From positions 62,001-126,000 of the forward strand of contig CAJNDS010002262.1 in assembly GCA_905221605.1 (NCBI GenBank): a DNA stretch of 64,000 nucleotides, written 5' to 3'. Source of the stretch: Symbiodinium natans (lineage: Eukaryota > Sar > Dinophyceae > Suessiales > Symbiodiniaceae). The position numbers and the translations under genes are program-made. Under the pieces are notes generated by a model. It worked only from the letters and a program-made list of their open reading frames with translations. It was not told where the DNA came from and did no database searches. Of this stretch, positions 11,875-23,396 are shown in pieces (the first letter of the stretch is position 1; every line of letters begins with the position of its first letter).

Positions 11875-12750
11875 TCAGGGATTGTAGTCCATCACTTCGA
11901 CATGGTGAGCATCCTCCTCAAGCCTCTGAGAGGAATTCGAGAGACACGTGGGTTGAGGGCTGTAGGGTTTAGGATTTTCCCCCTTCCACTCACAGTCTTT
12001 CATAGCGATTCTAGGGGGTACGAACTCCCTATTAAGGACTGTTAGTATAAAGGGGGGAACATCCCAAGAGTGTAGGGGCTGAGCATGATGATGCCTCTCT
12101 ACGAAAAGTCTGACGAGGCATGCCTCTGCCCTCTTGCGCAGCCTTGGCTTCAGCTTCCCAGAGACGCCAATACCCCTCAATTCAGGAATATTCCTTAAAA
12201 GATGCTGAGGTTCCCCATATTATATGGCTTCATTACGGGGTATTGGAGTCTCTGGGTTAACTGAATGCAAATGCTGAATCAGGATCGCACACAAAGCCGA
12301 TGTTCGTAGAACCCCTCTACTTCCAGAACCCCTTGGGCAGAAGAGCACCACGCCAGGCTACTAGGATGGCCCTTAAAACCCTCTGAAAAATATGCCAATA
12401 AGGAAATATAGAAAATCCCAAGGGCCTACCTCGCAAGTAGCCAGAAAGAGGGTTTGGGGCACAGGATGTTACCAGGTGCACCACTTTAAGGCAAGACCCA
12501 CGTATCCGCTCTTGAATAGGATGGAACTTTAGCCCTTCCTCGGCATTTTCCCGCTTTTACTAAGAATGCTTAATAGGGATTATAGGACCCCCCGTCATAA
12601 TCTCCATTGACAATTGAGGAGCTGTTAGTATAAGGGGGCATATCCCAAGCCCTTCCTTGCAAAGGTCCGCTCTTCTACCACAAAGGGGGGCCTTGGCATG
12701 TAGCCCCGAACAACACTCGCATCACTCGTATAGCCCTCACAAATCAGAAA
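11875..12750 (-). CDS. Five-exon unknown gene with TIR-element introns
   Basis: Exons on the minus strand: 12750-12640 (37 codons, starts FLICEGYTSDASVV), 12538-12430 (EGLKFHPIQERIRG), 12382-12291 (GFKGHPSSLAWC), 12153-12061 (LKPRLRKRAEACLV, 31 codons) and 11925-11875 (RLEEDAHHVEVMDYNP, stop TGA). Exon lengths and phases fit at every junction, including a split codon (G plus AG) at 12430/12382. Introns are 12639-12540 (+12539; family B), 12429-12383 (47 bp, plain GT-AG), 12290-12154 (holds family C) and 12060-11926 (holds family B). A further 5' exon near 12840-12810 is possible. The gene lies just upstream of the Asp-box gene on the same strand, about 190 bp of telomere-like repeat apart. 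I do not recognise the protein. The last stretch is also open straight through the final family B element, so intron retention would not break the frame. Confidence 0.65.
11972..12068 (-). mobile_element. Family B element inside an intron (B2)
   Basis: One TIR is intact (GGGGGGAACATCCCAAG), the other decayed (GATTTTCCCCCTTCCACT). On the minus strand GAT before GTTCCCCCC is the donor of intron 12060-11926. Confidence 0.65.
12157..12256 (-). mobile_element. Family C TIR element inside an intron (C1)
   Basis: 100 bp, TIRs CCCAGAGACGCCAATACCCC and GGGGTATTGGAGTCTCTGGG; inner motif GGAATATTCCTTAAAA. Lies inside intron 12290-12154. Confidence 0.7.
12539..12649 (-). mobile_element. Family B element forming a likely GC-AG intron (B3)
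   Basis: TIRs GGCATTTTCCCGCTTTTACT and GGGGGCATATCCCAA. In this copy the usual GTTCCCCC is ATGCCCCC, and the phase-0 junction falls at TAT before GCCCCC (12639) with AG at 12539. Confidence 0.6.
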
Positions 12751-12840
12751 CTAGAAGGCCCTGACAGCCCTCTGAAAATATTCAGCAATATGATCCTCTC
12801 AAACCCACTAAGGGAAACAACACATGTCCCACGGCCGACC

Positions 12841-12959
12841 TACTTGGAGGTTCATGGGTAGTCGGCCAAAAGTGGGTGTTAAGTACCACAAATGGGCTTA
12901 TAAGTGCAGTTACCATACTTCTAACCCTATACTTGTAACTACCCCATGAACCTCCAAGC
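12841..12959. mobile_element. Family A TIR element (A2)
   Basis: Complete, 119 bp, TIRs TACTTGGAGGTTCATGGG and CCCATGAACCTCCAAG. Adjoins telomere-like repeats at 12965 and the 5' side of the five-exon gene. Confidence 0.75.
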
Positions 12960-13569
12960 AATCACCCTAAACCCTAAACCCTAAACCCTAAACCCCAAAC
13001 CCTGAAGCTCCCAGGAGCCCGACTTTGTATCCCACTTGAGCGGCCCGCAGGCGAATGCGAACGCCTTTGGCGAGCGCCTGGTCGCCTTGTTGAAGGTTGG
13101 GCTGGATTGGTGACCCTAAACCCTAAACCCTAAACCCCAAGCCCCAAGCCCCAAAACCCTTAACCTTCCAGGGTTTAGGGGCAGAGTTCGGGACCGGCTG
13201 TAGCTTGCGGTGGTAGCTGCCAACAATGACACCCGAACACCACGAAGGTTAAAAAGCCTAAACCCACAAGGTTTAGGGTTTAGGGTTGAGGGTTTAGGGT
13301 TTAGGGTTTAGGGAGGATACACCCTCTACCTTTAAAGGTTTCCCATTGCACCCAGGAGTTCACAAGGGAACCCTTCTTTCGCCTACTGCGGTTTCAAGGG
13401 AATCAAACTCTAAAGACAAGTTCCCTTGCCAAGGGTTTAGGGTTTAGGACTAGGTTGGCCCTTTCATCTGAAAAGGACCAGGAAGACTCCTAAATCAGAC
13501 CTTTGTACATCCGGGAAGCAGGCAACATGTGAAACAACTACTTCTAAACGAGACCAAATGACACCAATC

Positions 13570-13655
13570 AGGGAATGTATTCATATATATATATACATAC
13601 ATACATACATACATACATGCATGCATGCATGCATGCATACATACATACATACATA

Positions 13656-13692
<37 letters not shown>
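13570..13692. repeat. TA/TACA/GA microsatellite
   Basis: TATATA, then (TACA)n, (TGCA)n, (TACA)n, (TA)n and (GA)n in order. Symmetric and low complexity. Confidence 0.9.
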
Positions 13693-13979
13693 ATGAAATT
13701 GCGAGGACATATTCCGACAATTGAAGCCAAGTGATGGGCCCTGCCTATTAGCCCTTAAATCTAAAGCCCTAGAGGCCCTAAATCTCAAGCCCTAAACCCT
13801 ACACCAGAAATCCCGTAAAAGGGAATCAAACTTGCTAAATCCCAAACCCTAAACCCGAAATCCCATGAAAGGGAATTCTATTTCCCGATGTCCCTAGACA
13901 GGAGCTCTGGCCTCTGCCACCAACTTCTCGTCTGCCCTCAGGTCTGGCACCTGGCGAAACCCAATACCCGTATGTTTAC

Positions 13980-14024
13980 ATCTATATATAGATATGTACA
14001 TATTCTTGTTTGTTCATACACATG

Positions 14025-14056
<32 letters not shown>

Positions 14057-14112
14057 TACATACTACATACATACGTATATATATATATATATATATAGAT
14101 ACATATAATAAA
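13980..14112. repeat. TA-rich microsatellite
   Basis: Alternating TATATA and TACATA tracts. No gene is recognised in 13.7-15.0 kb around it. Confidence 0.85.
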
Positions 14113-15036
14113 ACACATGATACATACGAGCCTGCGGCAAAACCCTCGCCCTTCCAACATTTGAGAAGGGTTATCGCTTTTGGGCGGTCATCTTGTCGTT
14201 CTGCAGAGTTTTGGGACTATCGTATAGAAACCTAATCCCCAAGCACCCTAAATGGAAAGGCCTAAGCCCTCTTGTGAGACCTAAGCCCTCTACGTGCAGC
14301 CATGTTGTTGGATCTGTGGAAAACAAGTCAAGATGACCACTGCTTGACTATGGCTACTGTTTCGACCTTTCTCGTTATCGCTTCGTTGATGAGGACACCT
14401 GTGTAGTTTAAGGGTGCATTCAAAATTTCCTACTGACGCGGGCTTGGGCCCCCTGAAGGGTTTTGGACTCCGAAATCCCAGGCTGCCTCTGCAGAAGGCA
14501 ATTATCGCATTTAGTTTTTGAGGGCTTTAGGGCTTGGGGCTTTTTGCACATATAAGTTCACAACCCCGCAAACCCTTTACATCCTTGTTAACCCTGCAAG
14601 GCCCACGGCGTAGCGCAGAGCCATGCCATTCTGTCGCACTGCTGCTAGGACCACCTGCTTCGCTTGACAGTTAACTCCAACAAGTTGGAACACCCTTATC
14701 CCCATACCCCAAAAAGTACACCAAAGGGAACCCCAGCTCTCATCATCCTTAAGCCATGTTCCAACTTTCTGGAGTTTATTGTAGGGTTGAAGGTGTAGGG
14801 TTTCGAGTTCAGGATCTAAGGATTAGGATTTTTTTTGAGACCTTGTGGCACCTGAATTTAAACTCTCATCAGAGGTACAAATACTAGTACGATAACAGCG
14901 AAAGCCACACTTGCGGCAGTACACATAATCACAACTCGTCGCCAAGCCGCAGCCCTCCCAGCACAAAAAACAGAAAGCTTTCATTCTGGGAACCTTCTGG
15001 TTTCGGCTTAAGGGGTAGGAAGGTTTTTTACTATTT

Positions 15037-15300
15037 TCTTAAGAAACCACCCCACCCACCCCACCCCCCCTCACCCCACCCCCCCCACCCCTTACTCTCC
15101 CCTGTGGGCCAAAGACCTGGCACGGCCTCGACCTCACACTCAACCGGCAAAACAACCTCTGACAGGGATCCCTCGGCGGAGACCCACCCCACCCCCCCCC
15201 CCCCCCCCCCCACCCCCCCCCCACCCCACCCCCCACCCCACCCCCCCACCCCCCCCCCCAACCCCCCCACCCCCCCACCCCACCCCCCCCCCCAAAAAAA
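15037..15300. repeat. Poly-C / CCCCA low-complexity tract
   Basis: Long C runs broken by single A, ending in nine A. It overruns the 3' end of the coding segment at 15330. Confidence 0.9.
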
Positions 15301-15329
15301 AAGAAATAGAGATAACGTCCTTTCTATTG

Positions 15330-15760
15330 CTCTTATGAGACCCCCGCCCCCCATTACAGCTTTGTCTCCGCCAAGGAAGTCAATCCTGAAACTTAGGGGT
15401 ACCTCATTGGGGTTCAGATTGTAAGGGAATCCTACCATCTGGGGTCTATATTCGGAGTCCCTTGTTTTCCCCCCATATGGCCAGGGCCGCCCCAGGAAAG
15501 TTCTGGCCTGTTGGTCCCAGTGAAACTCCGGCTCTGCCTCGGCCCATAGATGTCGCTTCCAAGAAGGGGGGTTTTTGGGGGTTGTCCAGGGTTTAGAGGT
15601 GAAGGGCATGCTCAAGTTTCATGGGTGGTTATAAGTAGGCTTATAAGTACCATTAATAGGGTTATGTATAGAGACCATGCTTATCATCCTGCTCTTAACT
15701 ACCTGTGAACCTCCAAGTATAACGATTGAGGTCTTGAGGGCTGCAGGGGGGCTAGATTGT
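15330..15760 (-). CDS. Two-exon coding segment interrupted by a family A element
   Basis: Upstream exon near 15751-15711 reads PQDLNRYTW and ends ACTTGGAG at a GT inside the family A TIR. The intron is 15710-15611 (100 bp). The next exon starts at 15610 in matching phase (AG plus C) and reads MPFTSKPWTTPKNP, later HLWAEAEPEFHWDQQAR and QMVGFPYNLNPNEVPL, until it runs into a C/G homopolymer tract near 15330. Composition is protein-like with no internal stop over about 90 codons. No domain recognised. The 3' end is not resolved because the frame enters low-complexity sequence. Confidence 0.42.
15611..15720 (-). mobile_element. Family A TIR element forming an intron (A3)
   Basis: TIRs are decayed on one side (CATGAAACTTGAG) and intact on the other (GTGAACCTCCAAGTA). 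On the minus strand it spans GT at 15710 to AG at 15611. Confidence 0.6.
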
Positions 15761-16180
15761 GAAGGTTGCAAGGTTGGGCGGTGAAAAGGTTTAGGCACAG
15801 AAGCTTAACCGTTTTGGAGGGGTTTGGGGGATATCTAAATCTCAAACTGTGCACGAAGATTATCCTTTTACGGGTTTCGGGGGGTTTCCTTGCATACTGT
15901 GGGGGGTCCTTAAAGAGATGAGGGAGTTTAGGAGTCGTTAGGGTGTTTAGGCGTGGAGATTCCTATACTCCCCTTAGAACCTTAATAAACATACTATTTT
16001 CAATATCCTCTTGGGTTTTATATGAACAAACATAGAAAATAATTCCCAAGGAGGATATAGATTCCAGGCGCAGCGAGACCGGAGATCACAGCCCGCGCGT
16101 GGCAACCTTGGAACCTCTCGAGCCCTGGCCCCGACAACGCCGAACGCCAAGCAGTAGATCCCAAAAGCAGAGCCACGGTT

Positions 16181-16267
16181 TAGGGTTTAGGGTTTAGGGT
16201 TTGGGGTTTGGGGTTTGGGGTTTGGGGTTTGGGGTTTGGGGTTTGGGGTTTGGGGTTTGGGTTTAGG
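16181..16267. repeat. GGGTTTG variant array
   Basis: Three GGTTTAG units followed by about nine GGGTTTG units; a homogenised single-base variant of the telomere-like repeat. Confidence 0.85.
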
Positions 16268-16315
16268 GTCAACCTTGCAAGCCCAACACCGCTGAAGCCC
16301 ACAAGCCCTGACCCC

Positions 16316-16571
16316 TACTTGGAGGATCATGGGTAGTTACTTGGAGGTTCATGGTACTTACTAACCAATTATAACTGTACTTATAACCCTACTTATAATA
16401 CCCCTAAAGGGCCTTATAGAGGTTAGCCCAAGTATAAGTAGGGTTATAAGCACAGTTAGAATTGGTTAGTAAGTCCCATGAACCTCCAAGTAAGAGTAGG
16501 GTTCTACTTATGGCAACAGTACATATAAACCTATTTAGGGAAATTCCACAGAACCCTACTTCTCCAAGTAT
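16316..16571. mobile_element. Nested family A elements (A4)
   Basis: An outer copy starts TACTTGGAGGATCATGGGTAG and resumes after an inner complete copy (16338-16492), ending CTTCTCCAAGTA near 16571. The inner copy is flanked by TA on both sides, suggesting a TA target-site duplication as in Tc1/mariner-type MITEs. Confidence 0.65.
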
Positions 16572-17479
16572 ACTAGCTGAGGGGTCTTAGAGGCACCGGC
16601 AAACTTCAGCGCGTTGCCATTCCTCGCGGAGTGGGGACCAGAAAATGCGAAGGGAGATTTTCGGAGGGTTCTATAAGCCCTTCCTGAAGCAAACAGGGGC
16701 GGGTGAGTTTACAGAAAACAGCAAAACTCACTCACCTGAACAGGGTTCTGAAACACATGATGCAGACGCACGCACTTTCCAAGAGCTTCTGCGGATCCCG
16801 AGAGCAGTCGAACTGCTCGATGCTGGCTCTCCAGATCCATGGCTATGGATTCTTGGGCTTTCGTTGAGCATAAGAGGAGTTTAGCAAACTTGCCGCTGGC
16901 AGTCCGGACCTGTACACGACCTTCAGGGGGCCCCCAAGTGAATGTATCAATGGCGTGCGCATGCCCTCTCTCGAGAGGCTGAAGCTAGATTAAGATTGTT
17001 GATTTGCTGTATTTGGGGCACTTGGAAACCAAAGCAAAACCCGTAAACAACTACGAAACCTACACCTTCCTCCTAAACCCTAAACCCTAAACTCCATATT
17101 AGCATGGCCCACATTAGGGCCTACATGCAACCCTTCAAGCCCGCTCGGGATTCCCGTCTCCGCCTCGACATAGCGTCGCAAACGAAAGCCCGGCTCGTTC
17201 GTAGCTCCTTGCCAGTACCCTGTAAACCCCTACCTGAACCCTATTTAATTACCTACAGTTTTGAGCGTTATACCTACTATTTGAGCAGTAGTTACTATTA
17301 AACTGTAGATACATAGGGTCCCAGGAAAATCCTCAACCTATTGAACTGGGGGGAAACCCTCGCAAAGAGGCTGCCATAAGGTTTACGGGTTCCCTGAACC
17401 CTCATTCGCCCTGCAAGGGACGGTGTCTTCCTTCTGGGAGAGGTCCAGGGATGTAGGGCTCATGGGGCTCAGGGACTTC

Positions 17480-17551
17480 CTAACTCGCCACCTCCGCCGC
17501 GAAGTGCAGCGCGGGAGCATGGCTTTGGACCGCCTGAGGGGGCTCGGGCTC
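17480..17551 (-). CDS. DUF4116-like fragment downstream of the 17.6-kb exons
   Basis: Reads PPQAVQSHAPALHFAAEVAS, stop TAG, fitting AVQxxxxALxFAAEx of DUF4116. It starts eight bases after the stop of the previous entry, so it may be the true last exon of that gene through an alternative donor (GTTCACC after CATGTCAG). Confidence 0.3.
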   Translation of the reverse strand, partial: EPEPPQAVQSHAPALHFAAEVAS

Positions 17552-17558
17552 CTTGGGG

Positions 17559-17765
17559 TTAGGGCTCCTTAGGGCTCGCAGTAGCCACGGTGAACCTGAC
17601 ATGGGCTGGGAAGTTTTCTCATAAGCCTATTCAGGGTACTTCTAAGCCTACTTAGAACTACCCCCCCTGAACCTCCAAGTACGTGCACCTCCGAGGCTTG
17701 TCGCATGTAAGTTCGGCATCGCTCCAGCCGTTTGCTAGCCGGGAGCACAGCTGCCCCGAAGCTTT
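17559..17765 (-). CDS. C-terminal exons of an unknown gene, family A intron
   Basis: Exon 17765-17673 (93 bp: two bases, 30 codons, one base) reads SFGAAVLPASKRLERCRTYM, then RQASEVHVLG, and ends at CTTGGAG before GTTCAG inside a family A TIR. Intron 17672-17606 is 67 bp, a shortened element. The last exon 17605-17559 completes the split codon as GCC and reads HVRFTVATASPKEP, stop TAA in telomere-like sequence. Phase 1 is kept across the element. Acceptor TTGTGGTCAG precedes the first exon. Protein family unknown. Confidence 0.45.
17606..17681 (-). mobile_element. Shortened family A element forming an intron (A5)
   Basis: Right TIR CCTGAACCTCCAAGTA is intact; interior TCAGGGTACTTCTAAGCC. It forms the 67-bp intron 17672-17606. 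Confidence 0.5.
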
Positions 17766-18081
17766 CTGACCACAACGCCTCCCCCCCAACCCCAAAAGCT
17801 AGTTTAGGGTTTAGGGTTTAGGGAGTTTAGAGCTCTAAAACCAAAATGAAACCCGAAACCCTACCCTGACGGCCAGATAAGGTCTCTTCAAACAGGGGGA
17901 CGCGGGTTGTGGTGAGGACGGGTGCGCTTGAAGAGTCTTGCTGGAGACCTTTCCCTGGGGCAGTTTCAACTGGAGCCCCAGTGATGCGGAGGGGCTGCGA
18001 AGGCCAGCTCATCACGGCTGAACCTAGACTTTCTTGGCAGGGCCTGTTCACATTCTAAATCTAGGTTTATATGTACCGACC

Positions 18082-18219
18082 CTACAAGAAGAACGCGCTC
18101 AACTTTCCCTCAGCGCTGGCCTCCAGGGCAAGCGCGCGGTCGGCGCGCAGGCGTTTGGAGGCGAAGGCCAGGGCCCAGCCGGTCTTCCGCAGGGCCTGGC
18201 TCAAGGGCTTTAGGCTTCA
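18082..18219 (-). CDS. DUF4116-like exon
   Basis: Open frame reads ALRKTGWALAFASKRLRADR, then ALALEASAEGKLSAFFL, stop TAG. This is the clearest DUF4116 repeat in the window: a G-W-AL-AFAS core, then LRADR and a hydrophobic-LEA end. No intact neighbour on the same strand continues it. Possible acceptors lie at the 5' side (GTGAAG). Either a terminal exon of a DUF4116 gene or a degraded copy. Confidence 0.45.
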
Positions 18220-19544
18220 CGAGTAAGTTGTTGGGCCTTGATAACATGGTTTAGGCTTTTGTTGGTCTTCTAAGGTTTGGATTCTAGGGCTTGGAGTTGT
18301 ATGTAGGGTTTCTGGGTCATCAGGGCTTGCGGATCTTCCAGGAGATAAGTTTCAGGAGTCGTACAGTGCAGAGCTGAGCCTTGAAAACTTGTACGTTGAG
18401 CTGATCCTGCGGGCCAAAACCCTCAATCCTAAACCCACTATAATCCGTAAACCATTAAACCGCAACCTGCCTCAAACCCCACTTATACCCTCTATAACCC
18501 CGTAATAACTCGAACTAACCCTATGAACCTATGATTAAGCCCGCTAACCCCTCCCAGTGCCCTGACAGGGACTTGAGGCTTGCAAGGGGAGCTGCGGGTA
18601 GCTGCAGCATGTCAGGATTTAGGAGTTTGGGTTCTCATGATTTAGGGGTTCAGAGTCTGGGGCTTCAACATTTAATTAAATAAGTTTGAAAGGGGTTTAG
18701 GGACAGGTTTAGGGCTTCCGCTGATCCAACGGTTAGGGAGGAGTAGGCTTCAAATTTGTTCGTGCCAGCCAGTGAGGTGAAGAAGACAAAGTATCGAGTC
18801 TGTATAGGTTCGTGAAATACCAAAGCTGTATAAGCCCATATAAGCCCTAAACCCTAAACCCTAAACCCTAAGCTGTATAAGCCCTAACCCGCATGCTGAG
18901 TCAACGGACCTTTTTTCTCGCAGAGAAGGCCCATGATGCCGCTTTGTGCCAGAGCGAAAACTGAGATGACGTGCGGATCGAGGACGCTTTGGAAGGCCTA
19001 GTTTCGCACAAGCCCTTCTACATCCATAGACGCAACTCTGCCTTGCTTTTTGGACTTCCACACCCTTTTCAACCACAATACCGATTAGTAGCAGTGTATG
19101 GTCCTCATCATTAACAACAGTATTGAGTATAGCTAGATCTGCCCCCTACAGCACCAGCTCCCACGAAGCCGTCCACCCTGCGCCATCCTACACCCTAAAC
19201 CCTCAGCCCCGAAAGCCGTCACGAGCCCCTTCGCACAGATGTGCAAGCTCCTCACGGGCGCAGCCCATCCCTGGCCAGGGTTCGAGTGTCTTGTGGTTTG
19301 CGTGGCCAAAATTCAAGAACTCAACCCCAAACTCCTGAATCTTATTCGTCCAGACTGCCTGCAACACCCTAAGCCCACACTCTCTCCCCCTGGCGCAATA
19401 ACCGAGATTCGCGGCACGACCCCACCTGCCCAAGGCTTCCACCACCAGATCCAGCAGAGTTTCGGTACTCTTCTCTGTTAGATGGATCTTGTCGTGCACC
19501 ACCTTCGCAGGTAGAAGGCTCTAGCGTAAACCCCTCCATCTGCA

Positions 19545-19636
19545 ACTCGAAACCCCCATTATGGTAAACAATTCTACGTCTATTTCTACTTCGGGCACTT
19601 CTACCCCTACTTCTAAGTACTCATGAACCTCCAAGG
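19545..19636. mobile_element. Family A element remnant (A6)
   Basis: Only the right TIR (CATGAACCTCCAAG) and part of the interior (CCCCTACTTCTAAGTAC) remain. A telomere-like tract begins at 19647. Confidence 0.4.
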
Positions 19637-19849
19637 AGGCTCTTGGGTTTAGGGTTTGGGGTTTAGGGTTTAGGGTTCTGAGCCCTAACCTCGAGTGCGC
19701 CAACGAGCGCCTGGCGGCCGCAGCGCCCCGCCAGCTCGTCAAAGCTAGGGCCACCGGGCAGCCAGCGCAGCCCAGTGTGGAGATACCTTCAATTTGGGGG
19801 TTTCGAGTTTAGGGGTACCCTGTTGGGGGGTTTAAGGTTCAGGGTTTAG

Positions 19850-19948
19850 GGTTGAGTTTAGGGTTTAGGGTTTAGGGTTTAGGGTTTAGGGTTTAGGGTT
19901 TAGGGTTTAGGGTTTAGGGTTTAGGGTTTAGGGTTTAGGGTTTAGGGC
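19850..19948. repeat. (TTTAGGG)n array
   Basis: About 14 nearly perfect units. Confidence 0.95.
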
Positions 19949-20458
19949 TTAAATTTATGGAGGTCTACTAGGTGTGGCGCGGCTCCGTGGCTTCTAGCAG
20001 TCCTTCAGAGCTTGAAGGTTTCGGGTTTGCGGCTGAAGGCTGCCTTTTGGGGCTTCTTGGGTCTAAGCTCTATTTCGGGTTTTAGGGGGGTTTGCGCGCT
20101 CGGGAGTTGGGGCCTTTGGGAGTTAGTACATGGAACTCACGGCTTTAACACATCCGGGGCCCCTGCATTTGCGCAATGGTCAGCGAGAAGGCGGCCGACG
20201 ACGCGTCGAAACCTGTCCAGAGACTTCAACCTGAATTCCCCCAGACCTCTACGTATTCAAACAATACCTACAAGTAGTTGGCTTGGGGTCAAGAGTCCAA
20301 AATGGCCCCTGATCCCTAAACCCTAAAACCCTCAGTCCTCTTCGTCGGGCTATTTGGGACGTTCGGGTTCGCAGTAAGGACGAGCATCAGGTAAGGGGCA
20401 TGGTGCGTTTCCTTGGGTTTAGGGTTTAGGGTTTAGGTTTTAGGGTTTAGGGTTGGGT

Positions 20459-20676
20459 TTAGGGTTCCGGGGTGGCTATGGCGTGACTGATCACGAAACA
20501 TACTGAGACGAGAAGATACAAGTAGGACAGCAAAAGCAGCCCCAAACCCTGCTGTTGGAGGTGTTTAGTAGGCTTAGAGGTACCCTGTATAGGGTTATAG
20601 GCATAGTTCCCATACTTATGTCCTTACTTGTAGCTACGCATGTACCTCCAATCTCATTCGTGTCATATTGGGCTCC
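20459..20676 (-). CDS. C-terminal membrane-anchor exons, family A intron
   Basis: A 31-bp exon (20676-20646, EPNMTRMRLE) ends GAG before GTACATG inside a family A TIR; acceptor CCCTAG precedes it. Intron 20645-20552 is 94 bp. The terminal exon 20551-20459 is 31 codons including stop, joined in phase 0, and encodes a hydrophobic stretch (GLGLLLLSYLYLLVSVCFVI) ending ATPEP. This looks like a C-terminal transmembrane helix. The stop comes from the first telomere-like repeat. The short first exon makes this tentative. Confidence 0.38.
20552..20652 (-). mobile_element. Family A element forming an intron (A7)
   Basis: Diverged TIRs TTGGAGGTG and GTACCTCCAA with the standard interior CCCTGTATAGGGTTATAGGC. 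It gives the 94-bp intron 20645-20552. Confidence 0.55.
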
Positions 20677-23171
20677 CTAGGGATATGGGGCCCATCAGTA
20701 ATTCCCCTAAACCCTAAACCCTCCTCAACCTTCACCCCAAGCACCCAAATCCCCAAAAGCCGAAGAACACCTGCGAAACCTCACGCAGAAGGCGGAAATT
20801 ACAAAGCCACCTAAGCCCCTAAGCCGAAAACCCTAAACCCAATCCTGCCTTAACGCCGCACGCTGACAATTCTCCAACGGGCTTCTGGTCCCCCAAGCCG
20901 ACTGCACGTATCCGGAAAATCCTAGAAACTCAAGGCCCGAGTGCCTTGTGCTTGCTGGTTCTTGCAAGGGAATGAAGAAATTGGGTAGTTATACCCCTGT
21001 ACATGGCCCTGGAAGGGATGATGTAGGGCACCTCATTCCCTAAACCCCAATACTCAAGAACGAGTAGGATCAAGCCCAAAGTCGGCGCTGGCGCACTGAT
21101 CTGATACTTTGAGCCCTCTTCCGGTACCCTGGTGCAAGAATGGAGGTCCCCCCCCCCCCCAAAAAAAAAAAAAAAAAGGGGCCTAAACCCTAAACCCCAG
21201 GACCCAAACCCAAAACCCCAACCCCAAAACCCCAACCACGACCTCAAAACCCCAAAACCCCCAAACCCCCAAGCCCGAAACCCCAAACCCTAAACCTCAA
21301 ACCCCAAACCACACAGCCTTCTCCGCTGACGCCCTCGAGGTGCTCTGCAAAGGGCACGTACCTAATTGTGCTTTTGTGGGGTTCAGGGTTGAGGGCTTAG
21401 GCTTCTAGGCTTCTAGGCTTCTAGGGTTCTAGGGTTCTAGGGCTACGGAATTTACTGCTTGGGGTCTTGGAGGGTTTCGGGTTGAGGACTGTGGTGCTTG
21501 GGTTCTGGGGTTTCGGAGGGCTTAGGGGTTTTCGAGCGTTACGGTTGGTCCAGGGATTCCCAGCATTGTTTAAAGGGTTTAGGGTTTGGGGCTTCGGGGC
21601 TTAAGGGCTTCACAGGCGCGAGGGCTGAGCGTTCCAGAAGAACTCCGACCCTGAAACGTAAGACTCCTCTACCATACGCCCCCCCCCAAACTTCATGGCG
21701 GTGTGAGGAGTCGGCTGCTGGAACAGCCTGAATAAAGAACCAAGCCAGGATGGGACCCCCCGAGCCTAACTTGCTCGAACGTACTGCGCGTTCCGGATTT
21801 CGATGTTTTGGCGCGGTCCTATCATTTCTGGTGCCGTAGCCAAGGGTGTCCACAAACTGGAACCTCGGTTAGGAGCCTCGGCCCCTTTCTTACTCCCAGT
21901 TTTGTGGCGAGTTGTAGATTCCATGCCAAGCAAACTCTACAAGCCCCAATCCCCAACGCATTACTGAACCCTATAAGCAGTTGAATCTTTTAAAACCCTA
22001 AACCACCGCATCCCTACGACCTTAAACCCAAGACTTCATCTGCCGAGATACCGTGCGCGTGGGTCCCTCTTCACTGCGTCTTGGATCCGCCTCCGGGGCC
22101 AAGCGAAAGCTACTGTGGAACCCTAAGCCCTAAACCCTAAACCCTAAACCCTAAACCCCAAGCAACAGAGGATGGAAGGACTCTAACAGGCCTCGAAGGC
22201 TGTTGCGTTCTCGTAAAGGGATCCTGAAGAGTTTAGGGATATAAAAACTAATATCATAATATCTACTTACGACTAATCATCATTCATGTTTCATTTGTAC
22301 CAGGTTTGGGGAATCATAACTTTTCCCAATACCATGCCGCAATGCGTTCAATACAGATCTCTGCATCGTCGGCAATAATGAAGGGTCTAGGGCCATCAGG
22401 AGCATGAGCCCGACGCCCTCCCAGCGCCAGACTCCGGCGACATCTGAACACCCTGAGCCCTAGGCCATCAAAAATCCTAAGTGGCTCAGCCAGGGCTAAG
22501 GGAAACTCCTAAACCCTAAAAACGCCCTGAAAACACTTGACCCTCATGTTCCAGCAGCGGCAGCGGTCATGAGGTGCGGCCCGGGCCTGTTGTACGAAGC
22601 GATGATCTCGGCCGCCTTTCCGGATGCCGCCTGTCGGATGTGGGGTTTGGGGTTTAGGGTGTAGGGTGGCGGAGAAGTTAAACTTCCGTTCATGACTGTG
22701 CCAGTCATGTTTGTTCATGAATAGCCCCAAGCGGTATGCTTCTAGGCTTCTAGGACTCAGAGTTGTTTTGTGCTTGTAGGGTTGACAAAAATGGGCTTAT
22801 GAGGCATGTAGGATATATGGGTTCTAGGATTTACATGGCTTCATGCCCAACACCTTTAAAACCCTTGAAGGCCTACCCTCTTAAACTCCCTTAAGCCCCT
22901 AAACCCTTAAGCAAAAAGCCCATAGAGCCGTTAAAGCCCTGCACTGTTAAACCAATACACCCCCAAAATCCATAAACAAAAAAAAACTTAAAGGTTAAAG
23001 CCCCGACCCTTGAAAGCTCTTCAACAAAAGTAAAGCAACAAAGCCCCCTCTTTAAAGGCCCCATGCACTGAAGCCTCGCCCAAAGGGGGAAGGCTTAGCA
23101 CAGCGACTCGCGGCGCTTTGACCGCCTCAAGCCTACGCCGATGGAGCGTTGAGGGCTTTTGGGGGCTTTGA

Positions 23172-23276
23172 GATGGGGCTTAGGGTTTAGGGTCAGGGTT
23201 TAGGGTTTAGGGTTTAGGGTTTAGGGTTTAGGGTTTAGGGTTTAGGGTTTAGGGTTTAGGGTTTAGGGTTTAGGGG
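23172..23276. repeat. (TTTAGGG)n array
   Basis: About 14 units, followed 14 bp later by family D element D2. Confidence 0.95.
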
Positions 23277-23289
23277 AACAAAATTACGA

Positions 23290-23396
23290 GACCCAGGAGT
23301 AACCTAGGATAAAAAGGGTGCCCTTTTTGGGTTTTAAGTGGACTATAAAGGGGACCCTAACCTTAAAAAAAGGGAACTAAGGGCCGACTCCAGGGG
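23290..23396. mobile_element. Family D TIR element (D2)
   Basis: Starts GACCCAGGAGTAACCTAGGA, as D1, and ends CGACTCCAGGGG. It follows a (GTTTAGG)n array. No flanking exon seen. Confidence 0.6.

Noticed and set aside
15031-15300. Gly/Trp-rich frame
   Set aside because: Translation of poly-C/G sequence; only the upstream part (15330-15610) is kept.
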